NCBI GenBank assembly: GCA_009842205.1
Contig: VYFX01000001.1
Location: forward strand, 79,612 to 143,611
DNA: 64,000 nt
Source: Paracoccaceae bacterium
GTDB lineage: Bacteria; Pseudomonadota; Alphaproteobacteria; Rhodobacterales; Rhodobacteraceae
Direction of reading: 5' to 3'
Under the pieces are notes generated by a model. That model searched no databases and was not told the DNA's origin. It was given only the letters and a program-made list of their open reading frames with translations. This document shows, piece by piece, positions 50,809 through 60,018 of this stretch. The position numbers were made by a program, and so were the translations under genes. The stretch's first letter is position 1. The number at the start of each line of letters is the position of its first letter.

Positions 50809-51570
50809 ATGACTATTAGCATAAAAACGATCCCGTGTTTGTCGGATAATTACGCCTACTTGATTCATAATGAAAGAATCGGTGAAACTGCTCTGGTTGA
50901 TGCCCCTGAGGCTGATCCAATCATTGCTGAAATTGATTCATCGGGATGGAATCTTGATTATATTCTATTGACCCATCACCATTTTGATCATGTTGATGGT
51001 GTTGAAAAGCTTCGTCAGATTTATGGTTCCAAGATAATTGGAAACAAAAACGACAGCAAACGGTTACCCAACCTGGATATTGAGGTAACTGAAGAAAGCA
51101 AACTGGTGATTTGTGGTCAGGAAGTGTCGGTTCTTGATGTACCGGGTCATACCATAGGGCACATTGCCTTTGTTTTTCCCGGAGCGGCATTTACGGCTGA
51201 TTCTCTTATGGCTCTCGGTTGTGGCAGGGTTTTCGAAGGTACCTTTCCCATGATGTGGAATAGTTTGCAGAAAATAGCGACCCTACCCAGGGATACGATG
51301 ATTTATTCAGGCCATGAATATACCTTGTCCAACGGTGCTTTTGCCTTGACCTTGGAAACGGGTAATCCTGAGTTGATCGCACGAGTGGAAAGGGAGAAGG
51401 AACAAAGAAACAAGGGCTTACCCACGGTCCCTTCCAAACTTGATCTGGAATTGCGTACCAATCCCTTCATGAGAGCTGGCTCGCCTGAAATGAAAACAAT
51501 CATCGGCAGTCCCGACATGAGTGACGAGGAGTGCTTTGCCGAAATCAGAAAAAGGAAGGATCAATTTTAA
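50809..51570 (+). CDS. gloB: Hydroxyacylglutathione hydrolase (glyoxalase II)
   Basis: 253-aa metallo-beta-lactamase-fold thioesterase that hydrolyses S-lactoylglutathione to D-lactate and glutathione, detoxifying methylglyoxal. The binuclear metal motif THHHFDHVDG (about 55-64), VPGHTIGHIAF, FTADSLMALGCGRVFEGT and SGHEYTLSN are all present, with the glutathione-binding C-terminal helices at usual length. Confidence 0.96.
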   Translation: MTISIKTIPCLSDNYAYLIHNERIGETALVDAPEADPIIAEIDSSGWNLDYILLTHHHFDHVDGVEKLRQIYGSKIIGNKNDSKRLPNLDIEVTEESKLVICGQEVSVLDVPGHTIGHIAFVFPGAAFTADSLMALGCGRVFEGTFPMMWNSLQKIATLPRDTMIYSGHEYTLSNGAFALTLETGNPELIARVEREKEQRNKGLPTVPSKLDLELRTNPFMRAGSPEMKTIIGSPDMSDEECFAEIRKRKDQF

Positions 51571-51680
51571 TTTTTTTCGATTGAAATTTATTTTATATGA
51601 AATTTATGTTCCTGATATTATTTTGTAACGAGCATTAATTGTAATCAAAACAATAAACTAAATTTTAGGAGACCTTATAA

Positions 51681-54032
51681 TTGCCGATATTTTCTGCAGA
51701 ACTAGAAGAATCCATCAAACGGATACATCAGTTTGCTTCCCTGAGTGGGGATGAGTATTTGACACTCGATCATCTGCTTTTGGCCCTTTTGGATGATCCC
51801 CCTGCATCGGAAGCAATCAATGCCTGTGGAATCGACCCCAATTTTATCAGGGGCAAGGTCTTCGAATATCTTTACAATGATGTTGATGCCGATGAGTTGT
51901 CGAAATTCAAGGAAGTTTCCGAGAAACAGGTACGTCCACTGGCCCCAACAACAGGATTCGAAAAAGTCTTGAACCGGGCAACCATTCATGTACAGGGGGC
52001 TGGTCGTTCGGACATTGTAACTGGTGTGGATGTTTTATTGGCCATTTTTTCAGAACGCCACAGCCATGCGCGAAATTTACTCGAGAATGTTGGGCTTACC
52101 AGATATGATTTAACCAGATATCTGTCTCATGGAATCACCAAGCAAAGGGTTATGGATGGCTCAAGGGAATTGAATCCTTCGATTACGCCAAGGTCCAAAA
52201 CACTAAAGCGAAAACTTGAGAAGGGTGAACTCAAGAAAACTGCACTGGCACAGTATTGCATCAACCTCGTTGAACGAGCCAAAAACGGCAAGATCGATCC
52301 GCTTGTGGGCCGGGAAACAGAAGTCAAGCGTTGCTTCCAAACCCTTTTGCGAAGGAACAAGAACAATCCCCTACTCGTTGGTGACCCTGGTGTGGGTAAA
52401 ACGACCATAGTTGAGGGAATGGCCCTGAAGATTGCTCAGGGTGACATTCCTGAGGTACTTGAGGGCTTTACAATCTATTCCCTCAACATGGGTGCCGTGT
52501 TGGCCGGAACCAGATATCGGGGTGATTTTGAAGAAAGACTTTCCAATATTCTCAAGGAGTTGAGGCGAAAACAAAAAACGGCTCTGTTCATTGATGAAGT
52601 TCACACCTTGGTTGGTGCCGGTGCCACCAGCAACGGGTCCATGGATGCATCCAATCTGTTGAAGCCAAGCCTTCAGAATGGTACACTGAAATGCATAGGC
52701 TCAACAACCCACAAGGATTTCAAGCAGCATTTTGAAAAGGACCGCGCCCTCTCCAGAAGGTTTCAGAAAATTGATGTGAATGAACCCACGGAAGAGGAAA
52801 CCTACCAGATATTGAGGGGCATCAAGCCCAGACTGGAACGCCATCATTCGGTACGTTATACCAACGAGGCCCTGAAATCCACCGTCAAGCTTTCGGCAAG
52901 GTATATAAACAATCGTAAATTTCCGGACAAGGCCATAGACATCATAGATGAGGCAGGAGCCTCCAACAGATTGCGTTCCCAGTCAAAGATACGCAAAACC
53001 ATAAGTGTACGGGATATCGAGGATACCTTTGCCGCAATTGCCAGGGTTCCTTCCAAGAAATTGTCAAGATCTGATTCGGTCGTTTTGAGTGATCTGGAAA
53101 AGAATCTCAAAATTGTCGTGTTCGGTCAGGATTCGGCAATTTCAGCTCTTACCAGTGCCATCAAGTTGAGCCGGGCTGGTCTTAGGGATCAGGAAAAACC
53201 GGTTGGTTCATATCTTTTTGCCGGTCCGACAGGAGTCGGTAAAACAGAAGTGGCCCGGCAATTGGCAGAGAATCTTGGGGCAAAATTATTGCGTTTCGAC
53301 ATGTCGGAGTTCATGGAAAAACATGCCGTATCACGTCTTATTGGTGCACCCCCGGGTTATATCGGTTTCGAACAGGGAGGATTGCTAACAGACGGGGTTG
53401 ATGAAAATCCACATTCTGTCGTGCTGCTGGATGAAATCGAGAAGGCTCATCCGGATGTATCCAATATCCTTCTTCAGGTCATGGATTATGGCAAATTGAC
53501 TGATCATAGCGGACGAACGGTTGATTTCAGAAACGCCTTCCTGATCATGACAACCAATGCGGGTGCCGTTGAGCTGGAAAGGAGCGCTGTCGGTTTCGGC
53601 AGGGAATCAAGGGAAGGCGAAGACAGAATTGCCATTGATAAACTCTTTCCGCCCGAATTCCGTAACCGGCTTGATGCGATCATCAGTTTCAAGGCCTTGA
53701 GTACCGACACGATAGTCAAGGTCGTACAGAAATTCATCACCCAGTTGGAAGGTCAATTGATTGAACGGAATATCCAGATTGAGATTAGTGACCAGGCTTC
53801 GAAATGGCTTGGCAAAAAGGGCTATGATACCAAAATGGGAGCCAGACCTCTTGCCCGTTTGATTCAGGAGGAAATCAAGAAACCCCTGGCCGATGAAATA
53901 CTGTTTGGAAAGCTGCAAAAGGGTGGAAAAATAGAAATTGGACTCAAGAAGGATAAATTGGATTTCAAGATTTCTCCTCCCCAAAAGAAACAATCATCCT
54001 TGACCAAGGTACCGCTTCTTACTTCAGGCTAA
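51681..54032 (+). CDS. clpA: ATP-dependent Clp protease ATP-binding subunit ClpA
   Basis: 783-aa AAA+ unfoldase feeding ClpP. It has an N-terminal ClpN domain with two repeats (1-150), AAA module 1 with GDPGVGKTT and module 2 with GPTGVGKTE, then the D2-small domain. The ClpP-docking loop position reads VGF (in SAVGFGRES) where E. coli ClpA has IGL. The start is TTG 51681: AGGAGA lies 8 bases upstream and the protein N-terminus (MPIFSAELEES) matches the family. clpS is not adjacent. Confidence 0.95.
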   Translation: MPIFSAELEESIKRIHQFASLSGDEYLTLDHLLLALLDDPPASEAINACGIDPNFIRGKVFEYLYNDVDADELSKFKEVSEKQVRPLAPTTGFEKVLNRATIHVQGAGRSDIVTGVDVLLAIFSERHSHARNLLENVGLTRYDLTRYLSHGITKQRVMDGSRELNPSITPRSKTLKRKLEKGELKKTALAQYCINLVERAKNGKIDPLVGRETEVKRCFQTLLRRNKNNPLLVGDPGVGKTTIVEGMALKIAQGDIPEVLEGFTIYSLNMGAVLAGTRYRGDFEERLSNILKELRRKQKTALFIDEVHTLVGAGATSNGSMDASNLLKPSLQNGTLKCIGSTTHKDFKQHFEKDRALSRRFQKIDVNEPTEEETYQILRGIKPRLERHHSVRYTNEALKSTVKLSARYINNRKFPDKAIDIIDEAGASNRLRSQSKIRKTISVRDIEDTFAAIARVPSKKLSRSDSVVLSDLEKNLKIVVFGQDSAISALTSAIKLSRAGLRDQEKPVGSYLFAGPTGVGKTEVARQLAENLGAKLLRFDMSEFMEKHAVSRLIGAPPGYIGFEQGGLLTDGVDENPHSVVLLDEIEKAHPDVSNILLQVMDYGKLTDHSGRTVDFRNAFLIMTTNAGAVELERSAVGFGRESREGEDRIAIDKLFPPEFRNRLDAIISFKALSTDTIVKVVQKFITQLEGQLIERNIQIEISDQASKWLGKKGYDTKMGARPLARLIQEEIKKPLADEILFGKLQKGGKIEIGLKKDKLDFKISPPQKKQSSLTKVPLLTSG

Positions 54033-54154
54033 TTCAGCAACTTTTTAATTCCAGGGGCTGTAGGTTAAATTAATTAATTCACCCACTCTCAGCCTTTCAT
54101 ATTTACCAAATATCAACAAGTTTTAAGCTTACCACTGGGTAGCAAACAAAAAAA

Positions 54155-54180
54155 GGGAGGGATAATTGCTTATCCCTCCC
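54155..54180 (-). terminator. Intrinsic terminator of the phasin gene
   Basis: 10-bp stem GGGAGGGATA / TATCCCTCCC with a 6-base loop. On the minus strand it is followed by TTTTTTTGTTTG. It lies 27 bases after the phasin stop. A second pairing (CCACTGGG at 54132-54139 with CCCAGTGG at 54178-54185) overlaps it and could form instead. Confidence 0.85.
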
Positions 54181-54207
54181 AGTGGGAGAAAAAATGAAAG
54201 GTTTTGT

Positions 54208-54543
54208 TTACTTGGCGGTGCCTATTGCCAGCTCGACGGCATCCATCTGGGCCTTGCGGGCCACCTCGGTGTAGGAGGCCAGATACTGGGCGGAGGCTTC
54301 CCAGCTGGAAGAGGCATAGTCCTGCATGGTCCTGACCATGTTTTCCGGAGACGGCCTTTCCTCCGCAACCCCCTTGGCCCTGGCAAGGGTGTCCTTGGCC
54401 CACCTGTCGTTGATGTCAACGACTTCGGAAGCCGCATTGAGTGCGATCGAGACCGCCTTTTCCATGTTGGCGGCCGTCTTCTGGTAGGTGTCGTTCATGG
54501 CCATGTTTGAAAAGGCCTTGGTGTAATCCTGAAACTGGTTCAT
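54208..54543 (-). CDS. phaP: Phasin-family (polyhydroxyalkanoate granule) protein
   Basis: 111-aa all-helical protein with the phasin layout. It has an amphipathic helix rich in Ala, Met, Tyr and Asn (QDYTKAFSNMAMNDTYQKTAANMEKA), then the TMQDYASSSWEASAQYLASYTEVARKAQ region. It would coat PHB granules in the cytoplasm. Composition is striking: by hand count four internal 60-base rows run 57-67% G+C against roughly 43% in a clpA row, with GCC, CTG, AAG and GAC favoured. This suggests strong codon selection for very high expression, or foreign origin. Twin operator-like repeats lie upstream and a strong terminator downstream. No phaC or phaR in the window. Confidence 0.8.
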   Translation of the reverse strand: MNQFQDYTKAFSNMAMNDTYQKTAANMEKAVSIALNAASEVVDINDRWAKDTLARAKGVAEERPSPENMVRTMQDYASSSWEASAQYLASYTEVARKAQMDAVELAIGTAK

Positions 54544-54591
54544 TGTCTTATCCTTTGATACTGGAACTGTAGCTTTGTTTCAGACAATGTA

Positions 54592-54635
54592 ATGCTGCAG
54601 TGCAACATTTCAAGAGAAAAGATGCTGCAGTGCAA
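54592..54635 (-). promoter_or_regulatory. Twin direct repeats upstream of phasin, likely PhaR operator
   Basis: ATGCTGCAGTGCAA occurs twice, at 54592-54605 and 54622-54635, exactly 30 bp apart (about three helical turns), 49 bp before the phasin start. The TGC/GCA-rich half sites resemble PhaR targets in Paracoccus and Rhodobacter as I recall them. PhaR represses phasin genes until PHB accumulates. Assignment to PhaR is inference. Confidence 0.6.
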
Positions 54636-54664
54636 AAAAATTTAATTTTTGTTCGAAATTTATC

Positions 54665-56893
54665 TCAATTGGTCAATAACAATTGGCCCAATCGGGTCAC
54701 CCTTTCGGTAGTTTTTCTGCCAATGCTGGAATTTCTGACCGCTCTGGCCAATGCCTCGGCTTCGCCAATAACAACGACCAAACCCTTGCCACGGGTAATA
54801 CCAGTGTAAACCAGTTTTCTTTGAAGCATTATTCTATGTTGTAACATCAGGGGTATGACCACCGCCTGGTACTCCGATCCCTGGCTTTTGTGAATGGTTA
54901 TGGCAAAGGCAGGATCAAGGGAGTCCAAATCCTCGAATTCATATTCCACGGCCCTGCCGTCAAAATCAACTTCCAAGCGATTATTGTCTCTGTCGATTGC
55001 ATGTATGAAACCGATGTCCCCATTGAAAACCTCCCTGTCATAATCATTACGGTTCTGTATGACCTTATCACCTCTGGAAAAACTTCTGGTTCCATGAATG
55101 ACTTTCTGACCTGCCTTGGGATTGAGTTTTTCCTGTAGAACCTCATTAAGGGCATTTATTCCGACAAGACCGTTTTTCATGGGAGCCAAGACCTGGATAT
55201 CACGAACAGGGTTCAATCCGAACTTGTTTGGAATGCGTTCTGTAACCATAAGACTTACATAATCCTGGCATTTCTGGGGATCTTTGGTTTCAATGAAGAA
55301 AAAATCATCATTGATATCACTTTTCAAATTCGGAACATCCCCGGCAAGAATTTGCCGGGCAACGGTAATGATCCTGCTTCCCTGTGCCTGACGGTAAATC
55401 TCGGTCAGGAAAACCACTTCAACAGCCTTGGATAGGATGAGATCCTTCAAGACATTACCTGGTCCTATCGATGGCAACTGATCCTTGTCCCCAACAAACA
55501 ATATTGCTGTAGAAGGGCCAATTGCTTTCATGAGAGAGGCCATCAATTCAATATCAATCATCGAGACCTCATCCACAATCAGCAAATCACATTCCAACGG
55601 ATTATGCTCGTCAAATCTCATTTCCTGCCTAATGGGGTCTATACCCAATAGGCTGTGGATAGTTGATGCGTAATGACCAGTTGCCAATCCCATTTTCTTG
55701 GCTGCCGTACCGGTTGGTGCACAGAGTTTCACCTCCCTGTCCTGGGATTGGAAAATTTTCAATACGGCATTGATGATTGTCGTCTTGCCAACACCTGGCC
55801 CACCTGAAATTATGGACACATTATTGGTACAGGCAACCTTTATTGCTTCCCTTTGTTGTTCTGAAAACACAATATTGGAATTATGTTCAATAGTCTGAAA
55901 AATTCGCTGGAAATTATTGAACTTAAAGACAGGAGGTTCCTGGTTTTTCCTTTTGATCAACTTGGCAACAAGGTTTTCCAGATCGAAATAATATCTAAGG
56001 AAAACCGCCTGTGCACCTGACTGGCTTTCGACTACAAGGTCACCCGATTGTACCTCCTCCTTCAGTGCCTGGTATATTGCATCCCGAGATACATTCAAAA
56101 GAATCTCTGTTTCAGATAGCAGATCCGAAAGTATCAACCCACAACTACCATTTTGTGCGGCCAGTTGGAGAGTATAATTGAGACCTGCTCTTATTCTCCT
56201 CGTATCATCTCTTTCGATCCCGACCTTTTTTGCAATATCATCAGCAGTGGTGAAAGCAATACCCCAGATATTTTCAATCAATTGGTAGGGGTTTTCCTTC
56301 ATGGCGTTATAAGTGTTATACCCATACCGCTTGATGATCCGTCGAATTACCGATTTGGAAAGTCCAAATTCATGAAGGAAAATTGTAACCTGTGATTCTT
56401 CTTTTTGTGAATCCCAGGTTTTGACCAGATTGTCGGATACCGTCTTGCTAAGCCCTCTTACCTTAGCTAACTTTTGTGGTTCCTTTTCCAGAACCTCAAA
56501 AATTTGATTGCCGAACATCTTTACTATTCTGGCAGCCAGGATCTTGCCTATACCTGGGAAAATACCCGAAGCAAGGTATTTTTCTATGGCATCAGGTTGG
56601 GTTGGCAATCTGCTTTGAATGGATTGGGCCTTGAATTGCTTGCCATATTTTGGATCTTTAATCCATTTTCCATAAGCCGTAATATGTGTACCAGCTTCTA
56701 TGGTTCCCAATCCGACACCAACTACGGTCGATTCAAATTTTCCTCGATCCAATGTTATCCTAAGAATGTGATAACCATTTTCAGGATTGTAGAAGACAAT
56801 CCTTTTGACTGTTCCTGATACAGTTTCCTGATCATCATCTGATTTCTCTAATGATAGTTGTGTTTCACGCTTATTTTCGGCCACTTCTAACAT
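54665..56893 (-). CDS. recD2: RecD2-type ATP-dependent DNA helicase
   Basis: 742-aa superfamily 1B 5'-3' helicase of the RecBC-independent RecD2 class. It has an N-terminal OB-like domain (SGTVKRIVFYNPENGYHILR), helix-hairpin-helix repeats (FPGIGKILAARI, then KVRGLSKTVSDNL), Walker A GGPGVGKTT, Walker B LIVDEVSMID and the C-terminal motif VI block FAITIHKSQGSEYQAVVIPL, followed by VYTGITRGKG. It lies immediately downstream of the coiled-coil OmpA-domain gene (64 bases) on the same strand. Confidence 0.93.
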   Translation of the reverse strand: MLEVAENKRETQLSLEKSDDDQETVSGTVKRIVFYNPENGYHILRITLDRGKFESTVVGVGLGTIEAGTHITAYGKWIKDPKYGKQFKAQSIQSRLPTQPDAIEKYLASGIFPGIGKILAARIVKMFGNQIFEVLEKEPQKLAKVRGLSKTVSDNLVKTWDSQKEESQVTIFLHEFGLSKSVIRRIIKRYGYNTYNAMKENPYQLIENIWGIAFTTADDIAKKVGIERDDTRRIRAGLNYTLQLAAQNGSCGLILSDLLSETEILLNVSRDAIYQALKEEVQSGDLVVESQSGAQAVFLRYYFDLENLVAKLIKRKNQEPPVFKFNNFQRIFQTIEHNSNIVFSEQQREAIKVACTNNVSIISGGPGVGKTTIINAVLKIFQSQDREVKLCAPTGTAAKKMGLATGHYASTIHSLLGIDPIRQEMRFDEHNPLECDLLIVDEVSMIDIELMASLMKAIGPSTAILFVGDKDQLPSIGPGNVLKDLILSKAVEVVFLTEIYRQAQGSRIITVARQILAGDVPNLKSDINDDFFFIETKDPQKCQDYVSLMVTERIPNKFGLNPVRDIQVLAPMKNGLVGINALNEVLQEKLNPKAGQKVIHGTRSFSRGDKVIQNRNDYDREVFNGDIGFIHAIDRDNNRLEVDFDGRAVEYEFEDLDSLDPAFAITIHKSQGSEYQAVVIPLMLQHRIMLQRKLVYTGITRGKGLVVVIGEAEALARAVRNSSIGRKTTERVTRLGQLLLTN

Positions 56894-56957
56894 TGTTTCG
56901 GTTCGATTCGATTAGTAACAACTCTTTTTTGGTTATTTTAATTGACCACAAAATATA

Positions 56958-59591
56958 TCAGGGTTCCGTCAGTTTAAGTTCAATTCTGCGGTTTCTGGCT
57001 CTTGCCTCAGGGGTATTTCTATCATCAACAGGTTGATATTCACCGAAACCGGTCGCGGCTAATTTTTCTGGTGGTAATTCATCTTCCTCAATTAAAAATA
57101 TGACGACAGAACGTGCTCTTGCCTGGCTTAATTCCCAGTTATCCTTAAATTCACTACCAGGTATAATTTGTCGGTTGTCAGTATGACCATCTACCCTTAA
57201 TACCCAATTTATATTATCAGGAATACCGAGAGCATTTATGATATCTGCAACTTTTAGAATTTCTGCCTTTCCTTCATCTGATAGTTGAGCCTCCCCTGTA
57301 GCAAATAAAATCTCACTTGAAAATACAAACCTGTCGCCAACTATTTCAATACCATCGGCACTTTCTACTAGGTCTCTCAAATCTGCCAGAAACTGCGACT
57401 GATATTTGGATAATCCCAACTCCTCCTGATCATCCGGAAGGTCCTGTCCTGCTTCGGCCAATCTATTTTTTGTTTCTTGCAAATTTGCTTCCAGTTCTGC
57501 TATCCGCTTGTCCTGCTCCTTCAAATCATTGACGAGTTCCAATACCTTGTTTGCCAATGAGGCATTAAGAAGTCTTCCCAAACTGGAATCGTCGGTGCGT
57601 TTAGTCTCAAAATATGTATTTACTTGCTCTTCAGCAGATAAATATTGCTCAAGAAATTCAGACAACTTATCTGCAACCTGATTGATTCCTTGAACTGTAT
57701 CCAGTTCCTTTAAATCCTCGACTTCTATCAATCCCCCCAATTGATCGAATATCATTGTTTTGAATTCTTCAATGCTTTTCTTGGCTTCCTCAAGTTCCTT
57801 TTGGGTCAAATCCAATTGTTTTGAACGCTCTTCAGCTTCACTTTCCAATTTACTTTGGTTAGCAATATTGCTTTCAAGACTAGTCTCTTTTTCATTCAAT
57901 TGAGTCTGCAATAGCTGATTGTTTTCCTCTAGATTTTCTTTCTCCTCTGTAAGTGTTTCTATATCGGTTTGAAGATTTGCAATCTGTTCAATTAATTCTT
58001 CCCTTTGTGATAACAGGTCCTGTTTTTCCTTTTCCAATTCCTTAATTGAAGCAAGGCTTTCCAAATCCTTGCTTTCCAAATTCCTTAAATCATTTCTTAA
58101 ACTTTCAATAGTCGCGTTAAGCTTGGAGATATCCTCTTGAAGGTTTGAAATCAGGGTATTGTTTTCCTGGATTTCCGAATTGTTTTTGATTATTTCTTCA
58201 AGAAGTTCCTTTCGTTCACCTTCCAACTGCTCCCTAGCAAGATTGTTCCTTGTTATTTCTCCCTCCAAACTGACCCTGGCATCTATCAATGCCTTGTTGA
58301 CCTGTCTCAATCTGTTTATTTCATCATCCTTAGCTTCTAAGAGGGCACTCCCAACCTGAATTTCACCTTGAAGGCTTATGATCTCATCCTGTAATTCGGA
58401 GATAAGATTGTCCCTGATCTCGATGTCTCGATTAAGGTCGCTTAGTTCCGATTTCAGAGTGGATATATCCGACAGGATTTCCTCGGACTTTTCATTATTT
58501 TGGTCCAATTCTCCTTGCAGGACCAGCAATTCTCCTGTCAATTTGTCTCTTTGTTTTGTTAATTCCGAAACTTCGAGTTCAAGATTGGCAACTGTTTCCC
58601 TGAGTATCTCTTGCTGGGTTGTCAGTTCTGAAATCAACCGTTCTTTTTCATCAATTGCAGCTTGGTTTCCGGAATACTCCAAACCCAAATTATTCAAATC
58701 AGTTTGTAAACCCTTGATGGTTTCCTGTAGATTTGAAATCAAGGTTCTAAGACGATCCCTTTCTTCATTGATATCAAATAGTTCTGCTTCAAGTTTTTCC
58801 TGCTCATCTTGATAGGTGCCAACAACAGAATTGATCTCCTCAATCCTGGAATTCAATTCAACTATCAGGGCATCTCTATTTTCCAAATCCGTATCAAGTT
58901 GATCCTTCAAGGATTGAACCTCATCCAGATCTGAAAGTAGTTCCTCAATTCTGCTTGCCAGAGCAAGGTTGGTTGTCTCCCTTTCAGTTAGACTCTCCTC
59001 CAGTTTGGTCCTCTCTTGTTGGAGAGTTCTCACCTCCGCAATAATCTCCTCTATACGGCTATTGAGTATAACGATCAGGGTATCTCTGCTTTCCAAATCT
59101 CCACCAAGTCGTTCCATTTCGGACCGTGCTTCTACAAGTTCGATCAGCAGTTCTTCAATTCTGCTTGCCAGAGTAAGGTTGGTTGTCTCTCTTTCAGTTA
59201 GACTCTCCTCCAGTTTCACTCTTTCCTGCTGGAGATTTCTGACCTCCGCAATGATTTCATCTATGCGGTCATTGAGAATAACGATCAGGGCATCTCTATT
59301 TTCCAGGTCCGAACTGAGTTGATCCTTCTCCGATTGAAGTTCTTCAAGTTCCAGCAACAATTCCCCAATTCTGGAATCCAGCAGAAGAATTCTGGTGTCC
59401 TGCTCTTCGATTACTTCGGACAGGTCGGTCTTTTCACCTTCAAGGTTCTTGATTTCGGCGGAAAACACGTATTGGATCAATACAAAAATTGTAATGATGA
59501 AAACCAGGACCAGCAACAAGGCTGTCAAAATATCAACAAAACCCGTCCATATATTACTGGTACTTCGAGTTATAGGTTTCCTTCTTAACAA
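56958..59591 (-). CDS. Membrane-anchored coiled-coil protein with OmpA/MotB peptidoglycan-binding domain
   Basis: 877-aa protein with a short cytoplasmic N-terminus, one membrane segment (about 21-45, MotB/TolR-like: GFVDILTALLLVLVFI) and then some 600 residues of predicted coiled coil rich in Glu, Leu and Ile. The C-terminal OmpA-like domain (about 735-877) has VDGHTDN, NWELSQARARSVV and RARNRRIEL. The start is TTG 59591 with AGGAAA six bases upstream. Three tandem 70-residue repeats lie at 57-266. The TM-plus-OmpA plan suggests the B-component of a proton-driven motor pair or an envelope spacer. No MotA/TolQ partner is adjacent, which is unusual. Confidence 0.82.
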   Translation of the reverse strand: MLRRKPITRSTSNIWTGFVDILTALLLVLVFIITIFVLIQYVFSAEIKNLEGEKTDLSEVIEEQDTRILLLDSRIGELLLELEELQSEKDQLSSDLENRDALIVILNDRIDEIIAEVRNLQQERVKLEESLTERETTNLTLASRIEELLIELVEARSEMERLGGDLESRDTLIVILNSRIEEIIAEVRTLQQERTKLEESLTERETTNLALASRIEELLSDLDEVQSLKDQLDTDLENRDALIVELNSRIEEINSVVGTYQDEQEKLEAELFDINEERDRLRTLISNLQETIKGLQTDLNNLGLEYSGNQAAIDEKERLISELTTQQEILRETVANLELEVSELTKQRDKLTGELLVLQGELDQNNEKSEEILSDISTLKSELSDLNRDIEIRDNLISELQDEIISLQGEIQVGSALLEAKDDEINRLRQVNKALIDARVSLEGEITRNNLAREQLEGERKELLEEIIKNNSEIQENNTLISNLQEDISKLNATIESLRNDLRNLESKDLESLASIKELEKEKQDLLSQREELIEQIANLQTDIETLTEEKENLEENNQLLQTQLNEKETSLESNIANQSKLESEAEERSKQLDLTQKELEEAKKSIEEFKTMIFDQLGGLIEVEDLKELDTVQGINQVADKLSEFLEQYLSAEEQVNTYFETKRTDDSSLGRLLNASLANKVLELVNDLKEQDKRIAELEANLQETKNRLAEAGQDLPDDQEELGLSKYQSQFLADLRDLVESADGIEIVGDRFVFSSEILFATGEAQLSDEGKAEILKVADIINALGIPDNINWVLRVDGHTDNRQIIPGSEFKDNWELSQARARSVVIFLIEEDELPPEKLAATGFGEYQPVDDRNTPEARARNRRIELKLTEP
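58794..59423 (-). repeat. Three tandem 210-bp repeats inside the coiled-coil gene
   Basis: The protein contains three consecutive 70-residue units (57-126, 127-196, 197-266). Copies 2 and 3 both open with LEESLTERETTNL and contain ASRIEELL; all three share a D-LE-RD-LIV-LN-RI-EI core. Seventy residues equal ten heptads, so copy-number change would keep the coiled-coil register. Confidence 0.8.
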
Positions 59592-60018
59592 TCTATTTTC
59601 CTAATTCTTGGCATCTTCATCCATCCGGGAATCCAATGAAATGTACAACAACAGCAAATTGACCCACTACGTTTATTTATACATTTTTATTTTATGGAAA
59701 AGCCATCACTAAGAATAATCGTATAATGCCAACTGCCCGTTGGAAGTGTCAGGACTATTTGAAATATACCCAATCGACAAAAACAACTGGAAAGTCAGGT
59801 GAGTTTTTATGTTTTTTGTTAAACTCCCAAGATGCTTGAAAACCTGTGTATTGTCAAATTGCCGTCAAATCGACAAATGGTTTCTGATAGAGTATTTTTG
59901 AAAAAAAAATAGTTTTGTTTGACTTTACTTTACCTGTGTTTTAACTTGGCTCATCTAGTTTGATTCTGGGAGGATTTGTGATTTTCCCAGATTGATTTTG
60001 TTTATAGGAGAATAAAAT
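59592..60018. other. Intergenic region upstream of dctP
   Basis: 427 bases between divergent genes, AT-rich. No supportable gene: the plus-strand 37-codon frame at 59727-59840 and a 21-codon open tail on the minus strand at 59601-59666 (ending MDEDAKN) lack family features. It should contain promoters for dctP and for the coiled-coil gene; TTGACT followed 17 bases later by TAACTT near 59920 is a weak candidate. Confidence 0.55.

Noticed and set aside
59727-59840. 37-codon open frame upstream of dctP.
   Set aside because: No ribosome site, no recognisable composition or motif, and it lies in AT-rich promoter-like DNA.
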